Source of the DNA: an uncultured Lacticaseibacillus sp.
Lineage (GTDB): Bacteria; Bacillota; Bacilli; Lactobacillales; Lactobacillaceae
Length of the DNA: 64,000 nucleotides
Assembly (NCBI GenBank): GCA_934370925.1
Contig: CAKRNG010000003.1
Span: 45,583 to 109,582 of the forward strand
Direction of reading: 5' to 3'
The translations under genes and the position numbers were made by a program. The notes under the pieces were generated by a model, which ran no database searches, was not told the DNA's origin, and was given only the letters and a program-made list of their open reading frames with translations. Shown piece by piece: positions 52,669-61,469 of this stretch; the stretch's first letter is position 1; every line of letters begins with the position of its first letter.

Positions 52669-52821
52669 AACTCATTGCGGGACACCGCAATGAGCAGCGT
52701 GTCCACCGAGTCGGAATACAGGTGGGCAAGTATGGGTGAGATGATCAACGATAAGCGAGGCGGACCGATCCACCGAAGCCACTAAGCTAACGTCCGCAGC
52801 GCCCCCGATGCGAAGCGAGGG
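52669..52821. repeat. 153-bp inverted repeat, right arm
   Basis: Reverse-complement partner of 51882-52034; begins AACTCATTGCGGGA (R3 hairpin) and ends GATGCGAAGCGAGGG. Confidence 0.75.
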
Positions 52822-52894
52822 AACCCAGACACCTGCAAAAATTGTCACGTCCACGTGGTGATGGTAGTATCGAGGTATATTGGGGGAATCGGTT

Positions 52895-54664
52895 ATGGGG
52901 TCATCGCACCAATCAATGTTTAATTATGTCATTTCAAGTTGGCGGGCATTTCGTCAGCAGTGGGCGCGTTATTTGGTCCTAACAGGGATGATGAGCGCGG
53001 GGACGAGTTGGGTGCTGATTCCTGTGCTTCGTTGGCTCGTGGCGCGCGTGCTGGATGCGAATCACGTCACGTATTTAACGCTCACGAACCTTGTGCCCAC
53101 GTTCTTCGGTAAACCAGTCGCGGGTGGGTTACTTCTATTAATTGGCTTGGGTATTGTTGGGCTCGTCTACTTTGAGTTCATCGTGCTACTGACGGGTGTT
53201 GCCCAGATTCGCGACCAACGCACACGCGGATGGCGGCCACTTTTGCAAATCAGCTGGCGCCGACTACGGCAAACTCGGCTGACATCACTAGGGTTATTCA
53301 TCCTGTATGTCGTGCTGCTGGTGCCGTTTAGCGTGGCAACGGCGAACTCCTCACTCTTGGCGAAGGTGGTCATTCCGAACTTCATCATCGACTTCCTGGG
53401 CAAATTTCCCGGACTGACGGTGGCACTGTTTGGCCTGAGCGTGTTGCTGGCGTACTTGGGCATTCGGCTCATGCGCGTTTTGCCCCACATGGTTTGTGCG
53501 GGGGCTGGGTTACGCGCTGCGAGTCGGCAAAGTTGGCGTGAGACGCGGGACATTCAGTGGCAACTCATTGGGCGGTTTGTGACGTTAACGCTCAGCTTCT
53601 TCCTGGTTGATTTCGCCTGGTCAAGCCTGCTGGTTGGGTGCCAAAAATTATTGGATCGCACGCCAATCGCGTTTGCGGGGGCGCTAGTTATCGCGTCCGT
53701 GCTGATTTTCGGGCGATTGGTCCTTGCCGCTGCGACCACCACGCTGATGGTGTTCATGATGTTATCGCCGCGAACCCTCACCGTTGATGCCGTTAATTCG
53801 GGTACCGTTCCTAAACAAGGACGCTTCTGGCGGTTGACGGGGGCGTTCCTGATTGTTTTAGGATGCTTAGCTTACGCGACACTTAGCTTGCAAACAACGA
53901 AAACACCGCTCATGATTTCGCATCGCGGGGTGGATGCGGGCAACGGGGTGCAGAACACGTTGCCATCACTTCGGCGAACGGCAAAGCTTAAGCCAGATTT
54001 TGTGGAAATCGACGTGCACGAGACGAAGGATAATGACTTCATTATGATGCACGACGAGAACTTGCGGGCACTAACAGGTGTGAACGCCACGCCAAGACAG
54101 CGAACGCTGGCGCAATTAACGCGACTGACGGCGAAGGAAAATGGACACACGGCGCATCTGGTCAGCTTCGAGGACTACCTGACTGAGGCGGAAAAACTTG
54201 GCCAGCGATTGGTTGTGGAGCTCAAGCCAACCACCGCAGACAGCAAGCACATGGTCCAAACGTTCATGCGGCGGTACGGAACGCGGCTAGAGAAGGACGG
54301 CAACTGGATTCAGTCGTTGAACTATCCCGCGTTGGTGGCAGCGCAGAAGACCATGCCGAAGCTGTCCATGAGTCTCATCCTGCCCTATACATTCGTGCTT
54401 CCACGCGCGAACTTTAACGCCTACACCCTGGAGGAAACGACGCTGAGTTCGTCGATTGTGCGTCAGGCCCATGCGGATCACCAGCAAATCTGGGGGTGGA
54501 CGGTTAATGATGAACAAACAATGGTTCACATGACGCACATCGGGGTGGATGGCGTTATCACGGACAACTTGTCGGAACTCCAACGCGTCGTTGCGTCCCA
54601 AAAGCACGCGGTGGGGTATGCGTACCGAATTGCCGAGTTGGATACGTTGCTGCAGTTTGAGTAG
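52895..54664 (+). CDS. Glycerophosphodiester phosphodiesterase with membrane domain
   Basis: A 589-residue protein. The first ~325 residues are a membrane domain of about eight helices; then comes an outward-facing GDPD barrel with HRG at about 343-345 (MISHRGVDAGNGVQNTLPS), the metal-binding FVEIDVHETKDNDFIMMHDENL, and VVELKP later, ending with GVDGVITDNL. It hydrolyses glycerophosphodiesters or lipoteichoic-acid chains to glycerol 3-phosphate. ATG 52895 (GGGGGA seven bases upstream) is favoured over TTG 52880. The next gene starts 56 bp downstream. Confidence 0.88.
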   Translation: MGSSHQSMFNYVISSWRAFRQQWARYLVLTGMMSAGTSWVLIPVLRWLVARVLDANHVTYLTLTNLVPTFFGKPVAGGLLLLIGLGIVGLVYFEFIVLLTGVAQIRDQRTRGWRPLLQISWRRLRQTRLTSLGLFILYVVLLVPFSVATANSSLLAKVVIPNFIIDFLGKFPGLTVALFGLSVLLAYLGIRLMRVLPHMVCAGAGLRAASRQSWRETRDIQWQLIGRFVTLTLSFFLVDFAWSSLLVGCQKLLDRTPIAFAGALVIASVLIFGRLVLAAATTTLMVFMMLSPRTLTVDAVNSGTVPKQGRFWRLTGAFLIVLGCLAYATLSLQTTKTPLMISHRGVDAGNGVQNTLPSLRRTAKLKPDFVEIDVHETKDNDFIMMHDENLRALTGVNATPRQRTLAQLTRLTAKENGHTAHLVSFEDYLTEAEKLGQRLVVELKPTTADSKHMVQTFMRRYGTRLEKDGNWIQSLNYPALVAAQKTMPKLSMSLILPYTFVLPRANFNAYTLEETTLSSSIVRQAHADHQQIWGWTVNDEQTMVHMTHIGVDGVITDNLSELQRVVASQKHAVGYAYRIAELDTLLQFE

Positions 54665-54672
54665 GGACACGG

Positions 54673-54699
54673 GTACTTATCGACGGGACCGATAAGTAC
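54673..54699 (+). promoter_or_regulatory. Hairpin in front of the Tet(M)-like gene
   Basis: GTACTTATCG pairs with CGATAAGTAC around ACGGGAC, seven bases before the GGAGG at 54706-54710. No T run, so it may be a leader structure rather than a terminator. Confidence 0.45.
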
Positions 54700-54720
54700 A
54701 ATTATGGAGGGCACACTGTA

Positions 54721-56661
54721 ATGAAACAAATTGTTGCGGGTATTTTGGCGCACGTGGATGCGGGGAAGACAACCTTGTCTGAAGCGTTACTCTACCGTGC
54801 AGGTACCTTACGCCAGTTGGGGCGCGTGGATAACGGAGATGCCTTCTTGGATACAGACACGTTGGAGAAGCGGCGGGGCATCACGATTTTCTCACATCAA
54901 GCACAATTGCGGGTGGCGGACCTCGACCTCACCCTTCTGGATACGCCGGGGCACGTGGACTTTGCCAGCCAGATGGAACAAGTTCTGAGCGTACTCGACG
55001 TGGCGATTCTTGTGGTATCGGCCGCAGATGGGGTGCAGGGACACACAAGGACGTTGTGGCGACTGCTTGAACGCTACCACGTGCCGACTTTTATCTTCGT
55101 GAATAAGGTAGACATGGTGGGTGTTGACCAAGATGACGTTTTGGCCGAGTTACAACAGACGCTCAGCCCCGCCTGCCTCCAGTTCGGACCGGAGACGACT
55201 TTGACCGAAGAAGCGCAAGAGACCATTGCTGTGACGGATGAGGCAGTTTTGGCGGATTACCTTGAAACGGGAACGTTGCCGGACGCCACCGTTCAGGTGA
55301 TGATTGGGCGCCGGACGTTGTTTCCCGTTTACTTCGGCGCTGCCCTCAAGATGACGGGCATCGATGACTTCATGGCAGGGCTGGCGAAGTGGACACAGGC
55401 ACCCGCATTTGACGATGCGTTCGGTGCGCGCGTCTTTAAGATTACCCATGATGAGAATGGCGAACGCCTCACCTGGTTACGGGTGGTGGGTGGCACGCTG
55501 CATGCACGGGACGTCATCGGGGAGGAGAAAGTGAACCAGATTCGCATCTACAACGGCGCGAAGTTCACGACCGTCACTGACGCGCCATCAGGAACGGTGT
55601 GCGCCGTGACGGGTTTAACCACCACACATCAGGGGGACGGTCTCGGGAACGCGCAGATGACGCAAACTCCCGCCATGACCCCTGTGCTCACGTACGCGCT
55701 GAATCCGGGCGCGGTTGACATTCATGCGTGTCTAACGGCGATTCGAGCACTCGAGGACGAGGACCCCGCGTTGCACGTTACCTGGTCGGCGGCACTGCAA
55801 GAGATTCGCGTGCACATCATGGGGGACGTGCAACTTGAAGTGCTGACGCAACTGCTACATGACCGGTACCACTTGGATGTGGTTTTTGATCAAGGTGGTA
55901 TTCTGTATCAGGAAACCATCACGGCACCGATTGAGGGCGTCGGTCACTTCGAACCCCTGCGTCATTATTCGGAGGTGCATTTGCGCTTGCAGCCATTACC
56001 AGCCGGCAGCGGTTTGGTGTTTGACACGGACTGCTCGCTGGAAGTGCTCGGACGTAACTGGCAGCATCAAGTGTTAACGAGCTTGGGCGCCAAGACACAC
56101 TTGGGGATATTGATGGGCGCACCTTTAACCGATACCCGTATCACGCTCGTTGCGGGGCGTTCCCACCTGAAGCACTCAGAGGGGGGCGACTTCCGTGAAG
56201 CGACGTGGCGGGCGGTGCGCCAAGGATTGATGATGTTGCGGGAACAGCAGGCGTGCCAGCTTCTGGAGCCGTGGTACACGTTCCGACTTGAGGTACCGCA
56301 AGAACAGGTTGGTCGTGCAATGACGGACATTCAGCGGATGAACGGGACGTTTGACGCGCCTGATACTGGCCATGATGCATCGATGGCTGTAGTGACGGGG
56401 ACGGCGCCGGTTGCGTCGATGCAGGGGTACGCGCGTGAGGTGCAGATGTATACACACGGTACGGGGCAGTTGACGTGTACGGTGGCGGGCTATCGGCCAT
56501 GTCATGATGAAGAGGCAGTGCTGACAGCGAACCCGTACCAACCAGTTGCGGATTTGCCGAACACGCCGGATTCTGTCTTTTGCGCGCACGGGGCCGGTTA
56601 TCCTGTGTCGTGGCGCGATGTACCGGGGATGGCACACGTGGCGTATGTGGTCGAGCCGTAA
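54721..56661 (+). CDS. Tet(M)/Tet(O)-like ribosomal-protection GTPase (EF-G-like)
   Basis: A 646-residue translational GTPase. The G-domain motifs are all present: AHVDAGKTT (10-18), RRGIT, DTPGHVDF and NKVD, followed by domains II-V as in EF-G. Its length (Tet(M) is 639) and its opening MKQIVAGILAHVDAGKTTLSEALLYRAGTLRQLG match ribosomal-protection proteins rather than EF-G (about 695). The sequence is well diverged from mobile tet genes and matches the local base composition, so it looks like a resident chromosomal homologue. Whether it gives tetracycline resistance is not known. No mobile DNA borders it. Confidence 0.82.
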   Translation: MKQIVAGILAHVDAGKTTLSEALLYRAGTLRQLGRVDNGDAFLDTDTLEKRRGITIFSHQAQLRVADLDLTLLDTPGHVDFASQMEQVLSVLDVAILVVSAADGVQGHTRTLWRLLERYHVPTFIFVNKVDMVGVDQDDVLAELQQTLSPACLQFGPETTLTEEAQETIAVTDEAVLADYLETGTLPDATVQVMIGRRTLFPVYFGAALKMTGIDDFMAGLAKWTQAPAFDDAFGARVFKITHDENGERLTWLRVVGGTLHARDVIGEEKVNQIRIYNGAKFTTVTDAPSGTVCAVTGLTTTHQGDGLGNAQMTQTPAMTPVLTYALNPGAVDIHACLTAIRALEDEDPALHVTWSAALQEIRVHIMGDVQLEVLTQLLHDRYHLDVVFDQGGILYQETITAPIEGVGHFEPLRHYSEVHLRLQPLPAGSGLVFDTDCSLEVLGRNWQHQVLTSLGAKTHLGILMGAPLTDTRITLVAGRSHLKHSEGGDFREATWRAVRQGLMMLREQQACQLLEPWYTFRLEVPQEQVGRAMTDIQRMNGTFDAPDTGHDASMAVVTGTAPVASMQGYAREVQMYTHGTGQLTCTVAGYRPCHDEEAVLTANPYQPVADLPNTPDSVFCAHGAGYPVSWRDVPGMAHVAYVVEP

Positions 56662-56769
56662 CGAAAAGAGACACGAAACCCGTGCGGCGTGCGCCACACG
56701 GGGGACTTTAATATGCCAAGATGGAATAAAGTTACCTATAACAAAATACCGCACCTCACATGTACCAGT

Positions 56770-56822
56770 GAGAACACAAAGAAGCGACCGCATACATTCT
56801 GCGGTCGCTTCTTTGTGTTCTC
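56770..56822. terminator. Bidirectional terminator
   Basis: A 23-bp perfect stem (outer GAGAACACAAAG with CTTTGTGTTCTC; inner AAGCGACCGCA with TGCGGTCGCTT) between the convergent GTPase and cfa genes. Confidence 0.85.
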
Positions 56823-56829
56823 TGAAATG

Positions 56830-58014
56830 TTAGTCAGTGTACATGTAATTGCGTGTCATTGGTAATGTCTTGCCTGACGCGCCCTTGGTTAGGAGGTACT
56901 GGATGACGTCGATGTTGCCGGATTCGAATGACGCCGCGCACGCTTGCAAATATAGATCCCACATGCGGGTGAATTCTTCGCCCATCATGTTCTGAATTTG
57001 GGGACGTACGGCGTTGAAGTTGTCGTCCCAGATTTCGGTTGTCTTCTGGTAATGGCGACGTAGCGGTTCGAGGTCATTGACCTGTAGTCCTGCATCGATG
57101 ATGTGCGTCAAGTTTTCAGTTAAACCTGGGACATAGCCACCCGGGAAGATGTACTTGGTTAGCCAAGCGTTAGTCGCGCCACCCTGTTGCCGCGTGATGC
57201 CGTGGATGAGGGCGACACCGTCATCCTTCATGAAACGCGCCACGTCCTGGAAGTACAGGCCGAGGTTTTCTTCGCCGACATGTTCGAACATCCCAACTGA
57301 CGTGACGTAATCAAACGGCGCGTGCTTCAGTTCACGGTAGTCACAGAGTAGGACGGTCGCGTGGTCTTCGAGGTGGTCATCGTGGATACGTTGCTGCACA
57401 AAGTCGAATTGTTCTTGAGAAAGGGTAATGCCCACGACGTCTAGCTTATATTCTTTCGCCGCCGTCAGCATCAGCGTCCCCCAGCCACACCCGATATCGA
57501 GGAGGGTGCGCCCAGGTTTAGGGGCTAACTTGCGCAGAATGTGGTGCACTTTGTTCATCTGGGCCTGTTCAAGCGTGTCGTCGGCGTGTTCGAAGTAGGC
57601 ACAGGAGTAGGTCATGGTTGGGTCTAGCCAAATTTTGTAGAAGTCGTTTCCAATATCGTAGTGTTTTTGAATATCAGCTTCACTGGCCTTTTCACTGTGG
57701 GATTGTTTTGGAATCAGCCGCATGAGCTTGCTGTTGCGCATGAATGAATCCGCGCTTTCGTAAGCAGCCGTTAAGATTGTTTGCAAGGGGCGTTGACCCC
57801 CTGTGACGTCAATGTCACCGGACATGTAAGCCTCACCTAGTGCAAGGGAGGCGTTTTTCGTGAGGTCGCGCACCGGAATCGCCTTTTTGAAGGTAATGGT
57901 GGCCTTGGGGGTGCCATCGCCATAGGTTTCCGTGGTGCCGTCCCAATAGTTCACGGTGACGGGGATGTTGAAGGAACTACCAAACATCTTTGCGTACAGT
58001 GTTTTCTCGAGCAT
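56830..58014 (-). CDS. cfa: Cyclopropane-fatty-acyl-phospholipid synthase
   Basis: Transfers a methylene group from S-adenosylmethionine to unsaturated membrane fatty acids, giving acid and cold tolerance. The 394-residue protein has the SAM site [16 protein letters not shown], the family blocks [36 protein letters not shown] and IFPGGYVP, and full family length (about 380-395). AGGTTTTTT-type upstream is weak, but GATGGAGG lies at 58030-58023. Single gene. Confidence 0.93.
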   Translation of the reverse strand: MLEKTLYAKMFGSSFNIPVTVNYWDGTTETYGDGTPKATITFKKAIPVRDLTKNASLALGEAYMSGDIDVTGGQRPLQTILTAAYESADSFMRNSKLMRLIPKQSHSEKASEADIQKHYDIGNDFYKIWLDPTMTYSCAYFEHADDTLEQAQMNKVHHILRKLAPKPGRTLLDIGCGWGTLMLTAAKEYKLDVVGITLSQEQFDFVQQRIHDDHLEDHATVLLCDYRELKHAPFDYVTSVGMFEHVGEENLGLYFQDVARFMKDDGVALIHGITRQQGGATNAWLTKYIFPGGYVPGLTENLTHIIDAGLQVNDLEPLRRHYQKTTEIWDDNFNAVRPQIQNMMGEEFTRMWDLYLQACAASFESGNIDVIQYLLTKGASGKTLPMTRNYMYTD

Positions 58015-58030
58015 AAAAAACCTCCATCGT

Positions 58031-58264
58031 TATTTTCCGCTGACTAAAGCCAGGGTGACGAAATGAAATACGTCCCAGTATTAAGGCCATTAATAGATAA
58101 CTATGGCACATACCAGTTTGGTTAATATAACGTTATTTTCCGTCACAACAGGGCTTTTGTTACTCCAGCTCACTATACCAGTGTACAACCCGCAACGTTT
58201 TCATGTAAGCGAAGATAAGACAATCATCACATTCTGTCCCACAAGATTGAGAAGTGTCACATCT
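58031..58264. other. Intergenic region before cfa
   Basis: Should hold the cfa promoter (- strand). No gene or clear operator seen. Confidence 0.4.
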
Positions 58265-58307
58265 AAAAAATCCCCGTTCGTAAGGTGCAGCGAACGGGGA
58301 CTTTTTT
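58265..58307 (-). terminator. Terminator of nrdE
   Basis: AAAAATCCCCGTTCG pairs with CGAACGGGGACTTTTTT; flanked by A and T runs, about 110 bp after the nrdE stop. Confidence 0.8.
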
Positions 58308-58414
58308 AAATGTGATGCGCAGAAATACGGGAGCCTGCCGATGCGAAGCGAGGCGCTATCACGTGACTTGGCGAGGTGAACGTTTAAATCTCACGCCGAC
58401 CGAAAACACGTGTT

Positions 58415-60586
58415 CTAGATGGAGCAGCTTTCGCACATGTTGGCGCCCACTTCATCTTCGCTATCCGTAAAGGTGCGGATGTAGTAGATGGATTTGATGC
58501 CCTTGTGGTGTGCGTAATTACGGAGGATGTTCAAATCACGGGTGGTCATCTTATCCGTCCGCCCTTCCTTCCATGGGTAAAGGCCGGCAGGGATGGTACT
58601 GCGCATGAACAGGGTCATCGCCATTCCCTGATCGATGTGTTCCTGCGCGGCAGCGTAAACATCGATGACTTTGCGCATATCCGTATCGTAGGCACTCTGG
58701 TAGTAGGGGAGGGTGTCGTTGGCGAGCCCGCTTGCTGGGTAGTAAATCGTCCCAATCTTCTTCTCCTGACGGTCCTCAATGCGATTGACGATGGGGTGTA
58801 AGGAGCTGCTCGTGTCATTGATGTAACTGATAGAGCCATTTGGTGCGACGGCGAGTCGGTTCTGGTGGTACAAGCCATCGCGCATCACGTCCGTGCGCAA
58901 AGCCTCCCAGTCGGCGCGCGTTGGTAGGACGATATCTTTGAACTGCGCGGCGATTTCTGGGAAGGTTGGTGCCCAGTCCTTCTCGGTGTACTTGTCGAAG
59001 TAACTGCCGTCTGCGTACTGGCTCTTCTCGAAGTTATGGAAAACAACGCCGCGTTCACGGGCAATTGCGTTGGAAGCCCGCAACGTGTAGTAGTTGAGCG
59101 CCATGAAGTACAGGCTGGTGAACTCAAGGGATTCGGGACTGCCATACGCCATGTGGTGCTTGGCGAAGTAGGTGTGCAGACCCATGCCACCCAACCCAAT
59201 GGAATGCGCCAGGTTATTCCCGTGCTGCACGGAAGGCACCACGTCGATGTCGGAGTGATCCGTGACGAACGTGAGGGCACGAACCATGGCGTCCACACTC
59301 TTGCCGAAGTTAGGGCTTTGCATGAGGTTCGGGATGTTCGTGGAGCCGAGGTTACACGAAACATCGGTGCCGAGCACGTCGTATTCCTGGCGGTTGTTAA
59401 TCTGACTTGGGGTCTGCACCTGCAGAATTTCAGAACAGAGGTTACTCATGATAATCTTGCCGTCGATTGGGTTTGCGTTGTTCACCGTGTCGATGTTCAG
59501 AATGTAAGGGTAGCCGGATTCCTGCTGAAGCTTACTGATTTCATTCTCCAAATCACGGGCACGAATCTTCTTCTTCCGGATATCGGGGTCAGCGACCAGT
59601 TTGTCGTAGTCCTTCGTGATGTCGATGTAGGAAAATGGCTTGCCGTACTTGCGCTCGATGCTGTAAGGGGAGAAGAGGTACATATCTTCGTTGTTGCGCA
59701 CCAGTTCGTAGTATTTATCGGGCACAATGACCCCCATGCTGAGCGTCTTGAGGCGGTACTTTTCATCCGCATTTTCCTTCTTAGCACCCAAGAACGCGAT
59801 GATGTCGGGGTGGAAAACGTTCAGGTAAACCACACCGGCACCCTGACGCTGGCCCAACTGGTTGGAGTAGGAGAATGAATCTTCCAGCAACTTCATGACG
59901 GGTAGCACGCCACTTGCGGCGCCATCGATTCCCTTGATCGGCGCGCCACCTTCACGCAGGTTGGACAAGGTGAGGCCAACACCACCACCGATACGGGAGA
60001 GCTCAAGGGCGGAGTTGATGGCGCGACCGATGCTGTTCATGTCGTCCGTGACTTGTAATAGGAAACAGGAAACCAGTTCCCCACGGCGCGCCCGGCCAGC
60101 GTTCAGGAAGGATGGGGTAGCAGGCTGGTAACGCTGATGAATCATTTCGTCCGCCAGGTTGTGCGCGAGGGCTTCGTCACCATCCGCGAAATAGAGGGCG
60201 TTGGCGAAGACGCGGTCCTGGAAACTTTCGAGGTATTCGTTGTTGTCGTTCGTCTTCAGGGCGTATTGCGCGTAGAATTTGTACGCGGCCATGAAGCTCT
60301 GGAAGTGGAAGTCTTCGCCGGTAAGGTAGTCCGTTAATGACTGTTTGAAATCATCGGAATATTTTGCCAAGAAGCCTGCTTCGTAATAGTTGTTGGCGAC
60401 GAGCCAATCAAGACGTTCCTTCACGCTCGCGAAGGTCTTGGTGTTGGGCACAACGTTTTCCTTGAAGAACGCGTCGAGGGCTTCCTTATCCTTGTTCAAA
60501 GGAATTTGGCCGTCAACCGGAATGTTAATCTCGTTGTTCAACTTATAATAGGTAACCTGTCCTGGATCGATGTCTTTGATGCCCAT
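58415..60586 (-). CDS. nrdE: Class Ib ribonucleoside-diphosphate reductase, alpha subunit
   Basis: Large catalytic subunit that reduces NDPs to dNDPs. The product is 723 residues from the ATG at 60586, with GGAGGA eight bases upstream; a longer frame reaching upstream lacks support. NSALELSRIGGGVGL, the LVSCFLLQV active-site Cys, the NLCSEILQV block, NLGSTNIPN and the C-terminal redox pair CESCSI are in place. No ATP-cone domain, as expected for NrdE. Lies behind nrdH on the - strand, while nrdF and nrdI are divergent. Confidence 0.94.
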   Translation of the reverse strand: MGIKDIDPGQVTYYKLNNEINIPVDGQIPLNKDKEALDAFFKENVVPNTKTFASVKERLDWLVANNYYEAGFLAKYSDDFKQSLTDYLTGEDFHFQSFMAAYKFYAQYALKTNDNNEYLESFQDRVFANALYFADGDEALAHNLADEMIHQRYQPATPSFLNAGRARRGELVSCFLLQVTDDMNSIGRAINSALELSRIGGGVGLTLSNLREGGAPIKGIDGAASGVLPVMKLLEDSFSYSNQLGQRQGAGVVYLNVFHPDIIAFLGAKKENADEKYRLKTLSMGVIVPDKYYELVRNNEDMYLFSPYSIERKYGKPFSYIDITKDYDKLVADPDIRKKKIRARDLENEISKLQQESGYPYILNIDTVNNANPIDGKIIMSNLCSEILQVQTPSQINNRQEYDVLGTDVSCNLGSTNIPNLMQSPNFGKSVDAMVRALTFVTDHSDIDVVPSVQHGNNLAHSIGLGGMGLHTYFAKHHMAYGSPESLEFTSLYFMALNYYTLRASNAIARERGVVFHNFEKSQYADGSYFDKYTEKDWAPTFPEIAAQFKDIVLPTRADWEALRTDVMRDGLYHQNRLAVAPNGSISYINDTSSSLHPIVNRIEDRQEKKIGTIYYPASGLANDTLPYYQSAYDTDMRKVIDVYAAAQEHIDQGMAMTLFMRSTIPAGLYPWKEGRTDKMTTRDLNILRNYAHHKGIKSIYYIRTFTDSEDEVGANMCESCSI

Positions 60587-60761
60587 GATGGGATTCCTCC
60601 TTGAGAGTAGCTCGACTAAAAACAGAGCGGCGCATCCCGGGAACTTTTGAGCATTAGCATAGAATTGACGGAGGTGGTTTACCACCGCAGTCGATTCTGG
60701 GCTAAGCGGAAAAAGTTGGGATGTAGAGCTCGACTAGGATGTAACTTCTGTTGCACCCCTA

Positions 60762-60823
60762 AATAGATAAGCGAGTCCCACCAGAATTCTGACGCGCAGA
60801 AATTCGGTAGAACTCGCTTATTT
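60762..60823 (-). terminator. Hairpin between nrdH and nrdE
   Basis: AATAAGCGAGTTCTACCGAA... (- strand) pairs with TTCTGGTGGGACTCGCTTAT; the outer AATAAGCGAGT/ACTCGCTTATC stem is perfect and T-rich sequence follows. It may end part of the nrdH transcripts and lower nrdE expression. Confidence 0.55.
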
Positions 60824-60863
60824 TGTTGGAACAAAATCGGCTTTGGGACAACCGCCAAATAGA

Positions 60864-61091
60864 TTAGGCGAGTTGTGAGAGTGCGTCTGGACGGAACCCA
60901 GAGAAGGCGCTCATGCCGTCTGCTTCAACAACGGGAACGGCCTGGAAACCCTGCTGCTTCAGGTAATCGACACATTCGGGTTCGTTATTTATATTGTGTT
61001 CGGTGAAGGGGATGTTGTGCGTCTCAAGGTAGTGGCGCGTCATCCGGCATTGTGGGCAACCATTCTTTGTGAAAAGTTTAATGTTCTTCAT
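60864..61091 (-). CDS. nrdH: NrdH-redoxin
   Basis: Small glutaredoxin-like protein of 75 residues that reduces the class Ib reductase. Redox motif CPQC at 12-15, then the NrdH-type GFQAVPVVEADGMSAFSGFRPDAL ending. First gene leftward from the nrd promoter region and followed by nrdE after a 277-bp gap with a hairpin. Confidence 0.92.
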   Translation of the reverse strand: MKNIKLFTKNGCPQCRMTRHYLETHNIPFTEHNINNEPECVDYLKQQGFQAVPVVEADGMSAFSGFRPDALSQLA

Positions 61092-61129
61092 TTTAATATC
61101 CTCACTTGCTTGTCGGTAACATCATCACC

Positions 61130-61216
61130 CACAAGATGTCGTGGGTGGTACCGTGATAGTAACTATATTGTACTTGATATGGGCATTTCAATCAACGCCT
61201 GCCACAAGATGTTGTA
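61130..61216 (-). promoter_or_regulatory. nrdH promoter flanked by two NrdR-box candidates
   Basis: Box 1 CACAAGATGTCGTG (61130-61143) and box 2 CACAAGATGTTGTA (61203-61216) match 11 and 12 of 14 positions of the NrdR consensus CACWATATATWGTG. They start 73 bp apart, about seven helical turns. Between them on the - strand are TTGAAA (61191-61186) and TATAGT (61167-61162) with an 18-bp spacer. Confidence 0.6.
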
Positions 61217-61469
61217 TTGATGAAAAACACCATGTAAACCGCGTGGTGGCACGGTTAATCGGTAATTAACGGTGATACTGACGCAAAAATAAAAATTTTG
61301 TAACTTGTTCGTCATTCGGGTGCGTGCTAAAGTTTGGCTATAAGGTTTGACCAACAAGTTAACTTTTATGTTATTAATTATGGTTATGAATCATTTTGCA
61401 CCTGCATTTTAGCAACTATATTGAATAAGACGCCGCGATGGTGCGGAAAACGACTCAGGGGGACTTCAC
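61217..61469. other. nrdF upstream region
   Basis: A+T-rich; should contain the nrdF promoter (+). CTATAAG at 61339-61345 is one possible -10. No third clear NrdR box. Confidence 0.4.

Larger units (their letters stand above)
51813..52894. other. 1.1-kb gene-poor island with inverted arms
   Basis: Two 153-bp arms in inverted orientation (51882-52034 and 52669-52821) enclose 634 bp holding a decayed oxidoreductase tail, R1 copy D and unassigned sequence. No intact gene. Confidence 0.65.

Noticed and set aside
59036-59878. 280-codon frame opposite nrdE
   Set aside because: Shadow of a highly conserved gene; no start signal and no domain.
60587-60685. N-terminal extension of NrdE
   Set aside because: GGAGGA precisely before ATG 60586 and the family start MGIKDID argue against the 33 extra residues.
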